This document shows positions 51,659 through 60,553 of a stretch of 64,000 bases of DNA, in pieces. Source of the stretch: Sinorhizobium meliloti (GTDB taxonomy: Bacteria; Pseudomonadota; Alphaproteobacteria; Rhizobiales; Rhizobiaceae); assembly GCF_035610345.1 (NCBI RefSeq), contig NZ_CP141215.1:62001-126000 (forward strand), written 5' to 3'. Numbering within the stretch: position 1 is the first letter of the stretch; each line of letters begins with the position of its first letter. The notes below the pieces were generated by a model. That model was not told the origin of the DNA, did no database searches, and saw only the letters and a program-made list of their open reading frames with translations. Position numbers and translations under genes: made by a program.

Positions 51659-53143
51659 TTAGGTCGCGACCCCCCCAATGCAGATGTACTTGATTTCCAA
51701 ATATTCACTGCAGCCGTATTTGGAGCCCTCACGGCCCTGACCGGACTGCTTTATTCCGCCAAAGGGGGCGACCTCTGTCGAGATCTGTCCGGTATTGACG
51801 CCGACCATGCCGTACTCCAGCGCCTCGGCCACCCGCCAAACGCGGCTCATATCCTTCGAGTAGAAATAGGATGCGAGACCGAAGATGGTATCGTTTGCCT
51901 GTTCGATCACCTCATCGACGGTTTCGAACTTGAAGAGCGGCGCTATGGGTCCGAAGGTCTCTTCACGCGCGACCTTCATCGCCTTCGTCACTTCGGTAAG
52001 AACCGTTGGCTCATAGAACGTGCCGCCGAGCGCATGGCGCTTCCCACCGGTCACAACTGAAGCACCCTTGGCTCGGGCATCAGCGACGTGGTCCTCGACC
52101 TTTGCCAACGCTTCCATGGAGATCAACGGCCCGGCATGGACGCCGGCCTCAAAACCGTTGCCAACCTTCATGTCTTGTACGGCTGTTGCAAGCCTTTGGG
52201 CAAACACATCATAGACACTTGCCTGCACATAGATCCTGTTGGCACACACGCAGGTCTGGCCATTGTTGCGATACTTCGAGATTATTGCACCTTCGACGGC
52301 CGCGTCAAGATCAGCATCGTCGAAGACGATAAAGGGTGCGTTCCCTCCAAGCTCCATTGAGGTTTTCATCACCTTATCAGCAGATTGTCGTATCAAAATG
52401 CGGCCCACCTCGGTCGACCCAGTGAAAGATAGCTTGCGCACCTTGTCGTTTGAGCAGAACTCTTGGCCGATCGCTCTCGCATCCGTCGAGGGGATCACAG
52501 CGAACAGGCCCTTCGGCAGACCTGCTTCTTCCGCGAGCTTAGCCATCGCAAGCGCCGAGAGCGGTGTTTCGGCGGCAGGCTTCATGACGAATGCACAGCC
52601 GACGGCAAGCGCTGGAGCAAGCTTGCGCGTCATCATCGCATTGGGGAAGTTCCAAGGCGTGATCGAGGCAACAACGCCGATCGGCTGCTTGATGACCATA
52701 ATACGCTTGTCGGTTTGATGGCCGGGAATAATGTCGCCATTGACGCGCTTCGCTTCTTCTGCGAACCACTCCACATAGGAAGCACCATAGAGGATCTCGC
52801 CCTTCGCTTCGCTCAAGGGCTTACCCATCTCCGCTGTCAGGATTGCGGCAAGATCAGCCTGGTTCGAAATCATCAAGTCGTAGAGACGGCGCAGCACGGC
52901 AGCGCGCTCCTTTCCGGTCATGGCCGCCCACGACTTCTGCGCTGCATAGGCCGCATCGATCGCTATTTTCGCTTCGACAACGCCGAGATCGGGCAGCGTG
53001 GCGATGACCGCACCTGTCGCTGGATCGCGGACCTCGAATTGCTTGTCGCCTTCTGACAAAGCTAGCCACTCTCCGCCAACATAGCCGGACGTGACGAGAA
53101 GAGAGGGGTCGGCGAGCTGCGAAGCGGTGAAGTGGCAAGGCAT
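51659..53143 (-). CDS. gabD: NAD(P)-dependent succinate-semialdehyde dehydrogenase
   Basis: This 494-residue aldehyde dehydrogenase oxidises an aldehyde to the acid, probably succinate semialdehyde to succinate. Motifs: ITPWNFPNAMMTRKLAPALA (cofactor site), FTGSTEVGRILIRQSADKV, the general-base Glu in MELGGNAPFIVF (about residue 263) and the nucleophile Cys in NNGQTCVCANRIYV (about 297, with the second Cys typical of SSADH). The end PFGGIKQSGQGREGSKYGCS is standard for GabD. Last gene of the operon, about 100 bp after the MBL-fold hydrolase. With that hydrolase and the iron ADH it would complete a BlcA-like step (4-hydroxybutyrate to succinate). The substrate is inference from neighbours. Confidence 0.88.
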   Translation of the reverse strand: MPCHFTASQLADPSLLVTSGYVGGEWLALSEGDKQFEVRDPATGAVIATLPDLGVVEAKIAIDAAYAAQKSWAAMTGKERAAVLRRLYDLMISNQADLAAILTAEMGKPLSEAKGEILYGASYVEWFAEEAKRVNGDIIPGHQTDKRIMVIKQPIGVVASITPWNFPNAMMTRKLAPALAVGCAFVMKPAAETPLSALAMAKLAEEAGLPKGLFAVIPSTDARAIGQEFCSNDKVRKLSFTGSTEVGRILIRQSADKVMKTSMELGGNAPFIVFDDADLDAAVEGAIISKYRNNGQTCVCANRIYVQASVYDVFAQRLATAVQDMKVGNGFEAGVHAGPLISMEALAKVEDHVADARAKGASVVTGGKRHALGGTFYEPTVLTEVTKAMKVAREETFGPIAPLFKFETVDEVIEQANDTIFGLASYFYSKDMSRVWRVAEALEYGMVGVNTGQISTEVAPFGGIKQSGQGREGSKYGCSEYLEIKYICIGGVAT

Positions 53144-53245
53144 GGTGTATCTCCCGCATCATAATTGGGGCCTGCCAGCGACGCCCGCAGGCAGGACTTT
53201 AGTTTGTGAACCAGTGATGGAGAATCTTACGAAGGAGGTGAGTAT

Positions 53246-54256
53246 TTAACGGATCATCTTCATAGGTTCGGCATAGAATCGGAAGCCTTGCCCTGCGCGC
53301 GCGAGGTTACCGAAGCCCGGCCAAGGGAAATGATAGGACATCACGGGAATTCTTTCGTCTGCCAGCATGCCTAATAGTCTTAGGCGCGTTTGCGCGCTCT
53401 GCTTGGGGTCGGTATCATATGCGAATTCCATCATTGGCTTTTCGAGCAGCAGCACCTGATGATGCGTGAGATCGCCCATGAAGCAGAAATTCTTGCCTCC
53501 GGAGGAGATGATGAACATCGTGTGGCCCACGGTGTGCCCGGGAGCCGCGATGGCGGTGACACCGGGCAGGAACTCCTGCCCGTCCTTGAAGAACTTGATC
53601 CGCTCACGAACGGGTAGAAGATTTTTACGGGCGTGCTCTACAAACGCCTTGACGTTCGAGCCGAGTTTGCCCTGGTCGGTCCAGAAATTGAAGTCGTCTT
53701 CGGAGAGCCACACTTCCGCATTCGGGAACAGCGGCTTGCTATCCGCCCCGACAATACCGCCAATGTGATCGATGTGAGCATGCGAGCAGACGATTGCGTC
53801 GATGTCTTCCGGCTTGATGCCGGCTTCCGCCAAGCTCCTCCCAAGCCGGCCGGTGGTAGGGCCGAAGAGCTGTGAGGTGCCCATGCCCGTGTCAAACATG
53901 ACGAGCCTGTCGCCCATGTTCACGATAGGGATATTCTGCTCCAGAACCACGTTTTTGGTGTCGAGGAAGTTGTTGGCCAGCATCTGGGTCACTTCCTCCT
54001 TCGGAATGCCAAGGAAGGAGCCGCCTGGGTCGCCCAGCGGAAGCGGGCCGTCAGAAACGACATTTACTTCCGCCTCACCTAAGGCGAAGAGATAGTAAAA
54101 GGGTGCCCGAGTTCCTAGCCTGGGAGCGCAGGCTTCCGCGGGGGTGATCAGTCGAGGCGCGGTCAGCGCAGTGGCAGCAAGGCCACCACCGAGTGCAAGT
54201 AGCGAGCGGCGGGAGAAATTTGCCGGCCTGTGGTCTGTTGTAAGACGTTTCATCAT
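53246..54256 (-). CDS. Tat-exported metallo-beta-lactamase-fold hydrolase (putative lactonase)
   Basis: The 336-residue protein has a twin-arginine signal (FSRRSLLALGGGLAATALTA, then a likely cut after PAEA), so it folds in the cytoplasm and is exported. The dimetal motif HAHIDH is at about residues 157-162 (VCSHAHIDHIGGIVG), with later ligands in GHTVGHTMFIISS and CFMGDLTHHQVLL. It resembles exported MBL-fold proteins related to lactonases. In the blc pathway the lactonase BlcC opens gamma-butyrolactone, but BlcC is about 260 residues and cytoplasmic. Here a periplasmic enzyme sits between the iron ADH and SSADH. Start at ATG 54256 with GGAGGAGG upstream. The substrate is inference. Confidence 0.85.
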   Translation of the reverse strand: MMKRLTTDHRPANFSRRSLLALGGGLAATALTAPRLITPAEACAPRLGTRAPFYYLFALGEAEVNVVSDGPLPLGDPGGSFLGIPKEEVTQMLANNFLDTKNVVLEQNIPIVNMGDRLVMFDTGMGTSQLFGPTTGRLGRSLAEAGIKPEDIDAIVCSHAHIDHIGGIVGADSKPLFPNAEVWLSEDDFNFWTDQGKLGSNVKAFVEHARKNLLPVRERIKFFKDGQEFLPGVTAIAAPGHTVGHTMFIISSGGKNFCFMGDLTHHQVLLLEKPMMEFAYDTDPKQSAQTRLRLLGMLADERIPVMSYHFPWPGFGNLARAGQGFRFYAEPMKMIR

Positions 54257-54339
54257 TTCGATTTCCTCCTCCAAGGTACGCGATCGTTTTTAAGCTAGCA
54301 TCTCGCGGCGACCGCCTCCCGCGCCAGCAATTCCTCCTG

Positions 54340-55512
54340 TCAGAGCGACGCTAGATAGATGCGCGCGGCATCCTCCATTCGGACTTCCTTTGGATTGTTC
54401 ACGAGCAGACGCGTCTGGTTCATTGCATCGGACGCCAGACGTGGAATATCGGCTTGCGTAATGCCGACATGGCGCAGACCCGCCTCCAGGCCGAGTTCGC
54501 TGTTCAGCGCGGACAGCCGTTCAATGAATTCCGAGGCGACCGCCTGGCTCGACCGACCGACGTTGATGTCCGGGAAGACATGCGGCGCGAGCTCAGCATA
54601 TTGCGGACCGCATTCCGGCGCGTTGAAGCGCATGACTTCGGCAAGAACGAGCGCATTGGACAGCCCATGCGGTACTTGGAAAAGGCTTCCGATCGGATAG
54701 GCCAAGGCATGCACGGCAGCGACCGGCGAGTTTGCGAAGGCTTGGCCTGCAAGCATTGAGCCGAGCAGCATGTTGCCGCGCGCTTCCCGATTGTCGCCGT
54801 TACAGACAGCCTCGCGGATATTAATTCCCAACAGGTCGAGAGCCTGCGTGGCCAAGGCCCGGGAGATCGGATTGTTATTGGCGCTTCTTGACGTATAGGC
54901 TTCGATCGCATGGACCATCGCATCGACGCCAGTGGCGGCGGTGATATGTGGAGGCAACCCAAGCGTCAGGTCCGGATCAAGAAGCGCAATGTCTGGCAGC
55001 AGAATCGCCGATACGATACCTTTTTTCTCTTCTGTCACGGTTGTGAGGATCGAAATGGACGTCACCTCCGAGCCGGTGCCGGCTGTGGTCGGCACGAGTA
55101 CGAGCGGCAGCCGCCCACCGATTGCCTGGTCGACGCCGTACATCTTGTCCAGCGGCTGACTGTTACAGGCGAGCACGGCGATCACCTTCGCCACATCCAT
55201 GGAACTGCCGCCGCCAAAGCCGACGACGCAAGCGATGTTCTTGTTCCTGGCAAGTTCTGTCGCTTCAAGGACAGTCGATGCCTTGGGATCGGGCTCGACT
55301 GAATCGATAACTGTGACGTCGAAACCATGCGCCTTCAGATCGTCGATCGCGGGCGCTGCCAGCCCAAGCTTCATAATGCCCGGATCGGTAACCAACATCA
55401 CCGCAGCCTGCTGTCGCGCGAAAGGCAGACCGTTTAGGATTTTGCCAAGCCTTGCCGCGCCGCCGCTCATATGGCGTATCGAAGGCGTGGTGTTGAAGAT
55501 AAAGTCATTCAT
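54340..55512 (-). CDS. Iron-containing alcohol dehydrogenase (putative 4-hydroxybutyrate dehydrogenase)
   Basis: This 390-residue group III alcohol dehydrogenase has NAD-binding GGGSSMDVAKVIAVLACNSQ, the hallmark VPTTAGTGSEVTSISILTTV, and metal-binding histidines in HAIEAYTSRSANNN (about 200) and VPHGLSNALVLAEV (about 280). It is a close paralogue of the ADH half of the 40.9-43.8-kb fusion (long identical runs such as ANSPVAAVHALAYPIG). It probably oxidises a short hydroxy acid, 4-hydroxybutyrate by comparison with BlcB. Start at ATG 55512 with GAGGTGG 5 bp upstream, 8 bp after livF. The operon runs from importer into catabolism. Confidence 0.88.
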   Translation of the reverse strand: MNDFIFNTTPSIRHMSGGAARLGKILNGLPFARQQAAVMLVTDPGIMKLGLAAPAIDDLKAHGFDVTVIDSVEPDPKASTVLEATELARNKNIACVVGFGGGSSMDVAKVIAVLACNSQPLDKMYGVDQAIGGRLPLVLVPTTAGTGSEVTSISILTTVTEEKKGIVSAILLPDIALLDPDLTLGLPPHITAATGVDAMVHAIEAYTSRSANNNPISRALATQALDLLGINIREAVCNGDNREARGNMLLGSMLAGQAFANSPVAAVHALAYPIGSLFQVPHGLSNALVLAEVMRFNAPECGPQYAELAPHVFPDINVGRSSQAVASEFIERLSALNSELGLEAGLRHVGITQADIPRLASDAMNQTRLLVNNPKEVRMEDAARIYLASL

Positions 55513-55520
55513 GGTCCACC

Positions 55521-56180
55521 TCACGCTGCCTCTTGGATATCCATGAGGCGGAGTTGGCCTCGTTCGATCGAATAGACCTTGTCGACGACTTTGCGGGAGT
55601 ACGTATAATCGGACTCCGAAACGAGGACGGAAAGATGCTCCGACTTTAGATCGGCGATGACTTCCATCAGCCGTTGTGCGAGCGCCGGCGCCACGCCTTC
55701 AAAGGGCTCATCGATCAAAAGGAGGTTGGTCCCCGCGACCAGAGCGCGAGCAAGGGCGACAAGCTTCTGCTGGCCGCCGCTCAGCGTCAGCGCCTTACGG
55801 TCCGCGAACCGGCCGATCTCCGGAATCAGCTCGTAGACCCATTTCACCCGGCTTCGGTCGTTGTTCCTGGTCGCCCACAGTGACACCTGAATGTTATCGT
55901 CGACCGTGAAATGTGGCACCAGCTTGCGGTCCTCAGGAAGGTATCCAATGCCGAGTGTCGCCCGTTGATGTGCTTTCGTCGCATGAAGGTCGACGTGGTT
56001 GAACCGGATCGTCCCGGCTTCCAGCGGAAGAACGCCCATGATTGCGCGCATCAGCGTTGTCTTGCCGGCACCATTTCGTCCAACGAGGCCACAGGTCGAA
56101 CCGGTCTCGATATCCAGGCTTATGTTCTTCAGGATCGGCACCCGCTGTATGGACAGGCTGAGATTTTTGACGGAAAGCAT
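55521..56180 (-). CDS. livF: Branched-chain-amino-acid-type ABC transporter ATPase LivF
   Basis: This 219-residue ATPase is of the LivF subfamily: Walker A GRNGAGKTTLMRAIMGVLPL, signature LTLSGGQQKLVALARALVAG, Walker B LLLIDEPFEGVAPALAQRLM and the H-loop replaced by VSESDYTYSRKV. In LivF the residue after the D-loop is usually His; here it is Ser (VLVSESD), which is seen in some family members. It powers uptake with LivG. It overlaps livG by one base and is followed after 8 bp by the iron ADH. Confidence 0.92.
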   Translation of the reverse strand: MLSVKNLSLSIQRVPILKNISLDIETGSTCGLVGRNGAGKTTLMRAIMGVLPLEAGTIRFNHVDLHATKAHQRATLGIGYLPEDRKLVPHFTVDDNIQVSLWATRNNDRSRVKWVYELIPEIGRFADRKALTLSGGQQKLVALARALVAGTNLLLIDEPFEGVAPALAQRLMEVIADLKSEHLSVLVSESDYTYSRKVVDKVYSIERGQLRLMDIQEAA

Positions 56181-56980
56181 CAGGCCCCCTTCTCATTTGA
56201 TTTCGCGGGTCGGAGATCGGCCGCACCCTTCCGATGAAACTGGCTACCGATCACGAACTCCCGAACGTTGGAATCCTCAAGAACTTGCGCCGTCGGACCG
56301 TCAGCGAGAATGGTGCCCTCGTAAAAAGCGACGCATCGAGGCGAGAATGTCTCGACGATTTCCATATCGTGTTCGATGAAGAGAACGGCGGTCTCGGTGG
56401 CCTTCAGGGCATCGATGAGGACGCGCATGACATCCATCTTTTCGTCGGCGCTGACACCGCTTGTCGGCTCGTCGAGGAACAGCAGATCCGGCTTCGCCAC
56501 GGTCGCCATCGCGATGTCGATAAGCTTCCTCACTCCCTGTGGCAGGGTGGTCACTTCCTGGTCCGCATACCGGTCAATGCCAAAGCGGGCGAGCAGCGAC
56601 AGCGCTTCCGCCTCCAGGGTCCCATTGACCGCCGGCTTGAATAGGCCGGCCCGTCCCTGCCTGGCGACCGCGAGCGCGATCAATACGTTGTCAATCACCG
56701 ACAGCTCAAGAAACAGCTGCGGGATCTGGAACGAACGGCAAATGCCCAATCTGGTTATCTCGCGGGTCGGCTTGCCGGCAATCGATTTGCCACGATAGAG
56801 GATGTCACCTGAGCTCGGTCTGAGATATCCGGTGACCATGTTGACGAAGGTGGTTTTGCCGGCGCCATTCGAACCAATCACGCCCAGAATTTCGCCGGCA
56901 TCAATCCTGATGTTGATGTCGCGGGCAGCAATAACCGCGCCAAAGGTGCGTTCGAGATTTCTGGTCTCAAGGATAGTCAT
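56180..56980 (-). CDS. livG: Branched-chain-amino-acid-type ABC transporter ATPase LivG
   Basis: This 266-residue ATPase is of the LivG subfamily: Walker A GSNGAGKTTFVNMVTGYLRP, Walker B LLFLDEPTSGVSADEKMDVM and the switch His in VLFIEHDMEIVETFS. The signature is degenerate, LPQGVRKLIDIAMATVAKPD instead of LSxGQxRxLEIARAL, which may lower or asymmetrise ATP hydrolysis. The start chosen is ATG 56980 (MTILETRNLERTFG), 4 bases after the livM stop with AGGAGA upstream. A longer frame adds seven residues. It forms a heterodimer with LivF. Confidence 0.92.
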   Translation of the reverse strand: MTILETRNLERTFGAVIAARDINIRIDAGEILGVIGSNGAGKTTFVNMVTGYLRPSSGDILYRGKSIAGKPTREITRLGICRSFQIPQLFLELSVIDNVLIALAVARQGRAGLFKPAVNGTLEAEALSLLARFGIDRYADQEVTTLPQGVRKLIDIAMATVAKPDLLFLDEPTSGVSADEKMDVMRVLIDALKATETAVLFIEHDMEIVETFSPRCVAFYEGTILADGPTAQVLEDSNVREFVIGSQFHRKGAADLRPAKSNEKGA

Positions 56981-56981
56981 G

Positions 56982-57965
56982 TCACTCTCCTGCCGCAGCA
57001 AGCGCCGGCTGCCTCAGTTGCTTTCCTGATGTGCGTTTTCTGGCGATAAGCGACCAAAGCCCTTTTGGCAGGAAGATGATCGTGAGCAGCATCACCGTGC
57101 CAAGGACCATCTGCCAGGTGTTCGGAGAAAACTCGACGGCATAGACACGCACGATTTCCAAGATGAAGGTCCCGATAAACGGCGCGATGATATTGCCGGT
57201 GCCCGACAGGATAGAGACGAATACAAACTGACCGGACGTCGTCCAGTTGGTCATTTCCGGATCGACATGGCCAAGCGACATCGCCCAGAGTACCCCGCCA
57301 ATGGAAGAAACCACTGCCGCAAGCACGTAGGTGATGTGGACGGCATTGCGGGCCGACGCGCCGAGATATTCAACTCGAAGCTCGTTCCCGCGGATTGCCT
57401 CGTTCACATAACCGATGGTACCATTCAGGAAGCGGTTCAGGGCAATTGCACAGAAAACGGAAACGAGACAGGTCGCGGCGTAGAGAGCAAACCGGGCGAG
57501 GTCGTCCTCCGGCTTCCAGCCCAAATAGGTCGCCGCCGGCAGGTTGAAGCCGTCGGTGCTGCCGAGTGCCTCGGTTCTTGAAAGCAGCCCGAACAGGATC
57601 ATCGAAACCGCAAGGCTGAGCATCGCGAAAAAGATCTCGCGGTAGCGCCGTAACAGGAAGCCAAGTACCAACGAGATCAGCCCGCTCGCCATCATCGCCA
57701 GTAAAAGAAGCAGAAACAGGTCCGACACGCCTAAATACCGGCCGGCTAGGCCGGCGCTGTAGCCGCCGACGCAAAAGTAGAGCCCCTGACCGAACGAGAC
57801 TAGTCCGGCGCGCATCTGGACCAGTATCCCGAGTGCGACTAGGCCAGTACCTAGCGACACCTGCGCGTAGTTGACGACCCAGGTCGGCAGAATAAATGCA
57901 AGCCCGACCAGGACAGGAAGCGCAAGCAATAGAGTGAGTTCCGTGCGATTAGACAGTCTCAGCAT
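56982..57965 (-). CDS. livM: Branched-chain-amino-acid-type ABC permease LivM
   Basis: This 327-residue inner-membrane permease has about nine hydrophobic segments (LLLALPVLVGLAFILPTWVV, LFLLLLLAMMASGLISLVLG, ILSGTGNIIAPFIGTFILEI and others). The AFEAY/coupling-helix region RGNELRVEYLGASARNAVHI follows GYVNEAIRGNE, and the C-terminus is YAVEFSPNTWQMVLGTVMLL, as in LivM. It pairs with LivH to make the translocation channel. It overlaps livH by one base and livG begins 1 base after it. Length normal. Confidence 0.92.
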   Translation of the reverse strand: MLRLSNRTELTLLLALPVLVGLAFILPTWVVNYAQVSLGTGLVALGILVQMRAGLVSFGQGLYFCVGGYSAGLAGRYLGVSDLFLLLLLAMMASGLISLVLGFLLRRYREIFFAMLSLAVSMILFGLLSRTEALGSTDGFNLPAATYLGWKPEDDLARFALYAATCLVSVFCAIALNRFLNGTIGYVNEAIRGNELRVEYLGASARNAVHITYVLAAVVSSIGGVLWAMSLGHVDPEMTNWTTSGQFVFVSILSGTGNIIAPFIGTFILEIVRVYAVEFSPNTWQMVLGTVMLLTIIFLPKGLWSLIARKRTSGKQLRQPALAAAGE

Positions 57966-58861
57966 CAGATTTTCCTACTTTCGGCGAGAGCGAACAGCCC
58001 GTAGGGTTTGAACGCCAAAACGGCAGCCATGACGAGATAGATCACGAAGAGTTCGGCTGGCGGATAGAGGTGCACCGAGGCCGCGCGGGCAAACCCTACG
58101 ATCAATGCGCCGATCATTGCGCCGCCGATGCTTCCCATCCCTCCGATCACGATAACGGCAAAGGCCATGACAATGATTTCCGAACCGATACCGGGAACCA
58201 CAGATACCTCAGGCGCCGTTAGTGCACCGCCAAGTGCACCGAGCGTGGCACCGATGAGGAACGTTACGGTGAAGAACAGCGTAACATTGATGCCAAGCGC
58301 ACTGCTGATTTCACGATCCTGGATGACGACAAGCAGCAGCTTGCCGACGCGGGTATGGTTGAGTCCCCAGAAGAGCAACAGTCCGCACACGATCGCCACG
58401 CCGATGATTAAAAACTTGTAGACTGTGTAGGGAAGCCCAAAAATATCGACGGTGCCCAGCCAGAGAGCAGGCTGATAGGAAACATAGGATTCCGTACCCC
58501 AAATCAGCTTGGTGACGTCTTCGAGGATCAGGAAAATTGCGTAGGTGACGAGCACCATCAGGACCTCGTCACGTCCATACATGAAGCGGAGGATTCCCCG
58601 CTCCACGAGCAGTCCGGCGATGACGCCGGCAACAAACGCCGCGATGGGAATGAGCAGATAGGTGAATGCGATCGGGCCACCCCCTTGAGTGTAGAGGCCG
58701 ATCGCCCAGGCGGCGGAATACGCACCGAGTGCGTAGAAACCACCATGGGCAATGTTGAGGATCCGCATCACGCCGTAGATCAATGTCAGTCCGACGGATG
58801 AGAGGAAAAGCCAGGCCGCAAAGCCCAAGCCGTCTACTGCTATGGCAACCATAGTGAGCAT
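57965..58861 (-). CDS. livH: Branched-chain-amino-acid-type ABC permease LivH
   Basis: This 298-residue permease starts VAIAVDGLGFAAWLFLSSVG, then LTLIYGVMRILNIAHGGFYA, the conserved LivH N-terminus. It contains further membrane spans and ends VIVIGGMGSIGGAMIGALIV, then ARAASVHLYPPAELFVIYLV, typical of the family. Start chosen at ATG 58861 with GGAG 8 bp upstream; a TTG-initiated frame adds nine residues. It lies 135 bp after the binding-protein stop, where a short intergenic region could hold an mRNA-processing or stabilising element, common between a binding-protein gene and its permease. Confidence 0.9.
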   Translation of the reverse strand: MLTMVAIAVDGLGFAAWLFLSSVGLTLIYGVMRILNIAHGGFYALGAYSAAWAIGLYTQGGGPIAFTYLLIPIAAFVAGVIAGLLVERGILRFMYGRDEVLMVLVTYAIFLILEDVTKLIWGTESYVSYQPALWLGTVDIFGLPYTVYKFLIIGVAIVCGLLLFWGLNHTRVGKLLLVVIQDREISSALGINVTLFFTVTFLIGATLGALGGALTAPEVSVVPGIGSEIIVMAFAVIVIGGMGSIGGAMIGALIVGFARAASVHLYPPAELFVIYLVMAAVLAFKPYGLFALAESRKI

Positions 58862-58996
58862 GGAACTAGCTCCAGAAAATGTTGGCAAGACGCCGCGCTT
58901 TGCAGACCCGTGTTCGGACTTCGAAAACTAGTCGCGGCTTGTCGAGCGGGTGGCACGGCCCCTTCGGTCGCATCACCCTTCCAGCAAACTGAGGGG

Positions 58997-60325
58997 TCAG
59001 TTGCAGTCGGCGCCCTTAAACCCACCGGCGATCCAATCGCCGGATTTGACTCCAGCCGGCGGGTTTACGCAGGACGCCTTGAAGCGTACGACATCGACAA
59101 GCGTCGCTTTGCCGTTTTCCTTGTCGTATTTGTAGGTGCCGTAGGCAATGTCCTGGACTGCCTGGTGACCATTGGCGAGCGCCATGGAGATCTTGCCGCT
59201 TGGTCCTTCCCATTCGAGGCCCTTCATTGCGCCGATCAGCTCATCCTGATCGGAACTGCCTGCCTTGTCGGCGGCGGCTTTCACGCCGAGAAGCGCTTGG
59301 GCCATCTTGTAGGATGGGTAGGTTGGTAGCGCGCCGAACCGGTCAAAATAGGCTTTACGGAACCAATCGTTCAACGCCGACTGTGGGGCTAGCTCGCCAT
59401 GCGTTCCGCGGGCACCAATGATCGTGCCATCGGGCATCTGCGCTGCTAGCCGATGCATCGCCGTCTCGCCAGCCGTCAACAGCATTTTTGAACGTTGGAA
59501 TACGCTACGCGCCGATCCCTGGATTACGAATGCTTCCATATCGCCGCCCCAGAAGCTGGAATGGATGACATCCGGCTTCCCCGTCAGTAGCGCTGACACT
59601 TCCGAGTCGTACTGGCCTACTGCAACTTTCGGAAACTGCTCGCTGACAACCCTTGCACTGTTATAGACCTGAGCCATCGAACCGGCGAAGTCTCGCCAGG
59701 AATCCTGCCCCCAGGCGTAGTTCTGGTTCATGCCGGCATATGACGACACATTCATGCCCATCTTCTGCAGGTAGCGAACGGCGCCGACGCTGTCCATGGT
59801 CGCAAGGCCACCCGTGCGGAATGTATATTTTGGATCGGTGACGGTCTGCTCAAAGACCTGCGGCGTTCCACAATCGAACAGGATCGTCAGCTTTTTGAGC
59901 TTCTCCGCTTCCGGCGCGATTGCCAGGCAACTGGCGGACGAGATGTAACCGACCACCATTTCCACTCCGTTCTTTTCGACGAGCTTCTGGAAATCAGCGT
60001 TCTTCTGTTTCGAATTCTCATCCACGAAGATCGGATCAATGGTCGCTCCGCCGATACCGGCGATTTGGTATGGCGCAGGCACGCTTCCCGAGTTGATCGC
60101 CTCGATCACAAGCTCGGCGGCATTGCGCGCCGGGACACCGAATGGACCAGCTGCCCCTCCGGAGAGGAACGTGACAATGCCGATCTTCAGTGTCTTCTCC
60201 TGCGCAAACGCGGTGTTCGCGCTGCCGACCAAACTTGCGCAACCGATTGCTGCAGCCGCTAAGAGCGCAGTTGTATTCTTCAGTGTGTAACCGTGGTAAG
60301 CGCCCAGCAGACGTGGATTTCTCAT
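58997..60325 (-). CDS. Periplasmic binding protein of the branched-chain-type importer
   Basis: The 442-residue Peripla_BP_6 protein has a Sec signal (LLAAAAIGCASLVGSANTAF, cut about AFA-Q). The mature start KTLKIGIVTFLSGGAAGPFG and NAAELVIEAINSG are the classical LivJ-like first lobe. The C-terminus has two cysteines (ASCVNPPAG, GADCN) that may form a disulfide. It delivers the ligand to LivHM. First gene of the eight-gene operon ending with the SSADH, so the ligand is likely the substrate of those enzymes: a lactone, hydroxy acid or related C4 compound (inference). ATG 60325 has GGGAGG upstream. Confidence 0.92.
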   Translation of the reverse strand: MRNPRLLGAYHGYTLKNTTALLAAAAIGCASLVGSANTAFAQEKTLKIGIVTFLSGGAAGPFGVPARNAAELVIEAINSGSVPAPYQIAGIGGATIDPIFVDENSKQKNADFQKLVEKNGVEMVVGYISSASCLAIAPEAEKLKKLTILFDCGTPQVFEQTVTDPKYTFRTGGLATMDSVGAVRYLQKMGMNVSSYAGMNQNYAWGQDSWRDFAGSMAQVYNSARVVSEQFPKVAVGQYDSEVSALLTGKPDVIHSSFWGGDMEAFVIQGSARSVFQRSKMLLTAGETAMHRLAAQMPDGTIIGARGTHGELAPQSALNDWFRKAYFDRFGALPTYPSYKMAQALLGVKAAADKAGSSDQDELIGAMKGLEWEGPSGKISMALANGHQAVQDIAYGTYKYDKENGKATLVDVVRFKASCVNPPAGVKSGDWIAGGFKGADCN

Positions 60326-60501
60326 CTTATTCCTCCCTATACCATCCTCTTGACGAGGCAGAATTCTCGCAGCATGGCAGCCCGCTCAAAGCGCTACCGA
60401 AAGCGATACTACGTGAGGTCCTCCCTGCCAGTCCTGAGACCGAACAATGGCTATGCTGCCAAGAAGGGGAAGCAGTCACAATGAAGGAACAAAACGTTGT
60501 T

Positions 60502-60547
60502 GAGCGCATATCGCTCGGTTCAACCGAATTGTGAGCGGAAACCGCTC
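60502..60547. promoter_or_regulatory. Two tandem palindromes upstream of the importer/catabolic operon
   Basis: GAGCG-CATAT-CGCTC at 60502-60516 and GAGCGG-AAA-CCGCTC at 60533-60547 share the half-site GAGCG and have centres 31 bp apart, about three helix turns. They lie just downstream of the sensor operon stop (60554) and some 180-220 bp upstream of the binding-protein start (60325), a position fitting activator sites. They could also work as transcription terminators for the sensor operon, although no U-run follows. No -24/-12 (sigma-54) pair was found between them and the gene. Confidence 0.5.
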
Positions 60548-60553
60548 GGATTT

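Noticed and set aside
60326..60553. A sigma-54 promoter (TGGCAGCATAG, TGGCAGGGAGG) before the importer operon
   Set aside because: In both cases the GC pair at the -12 position is absent at the required spacing.
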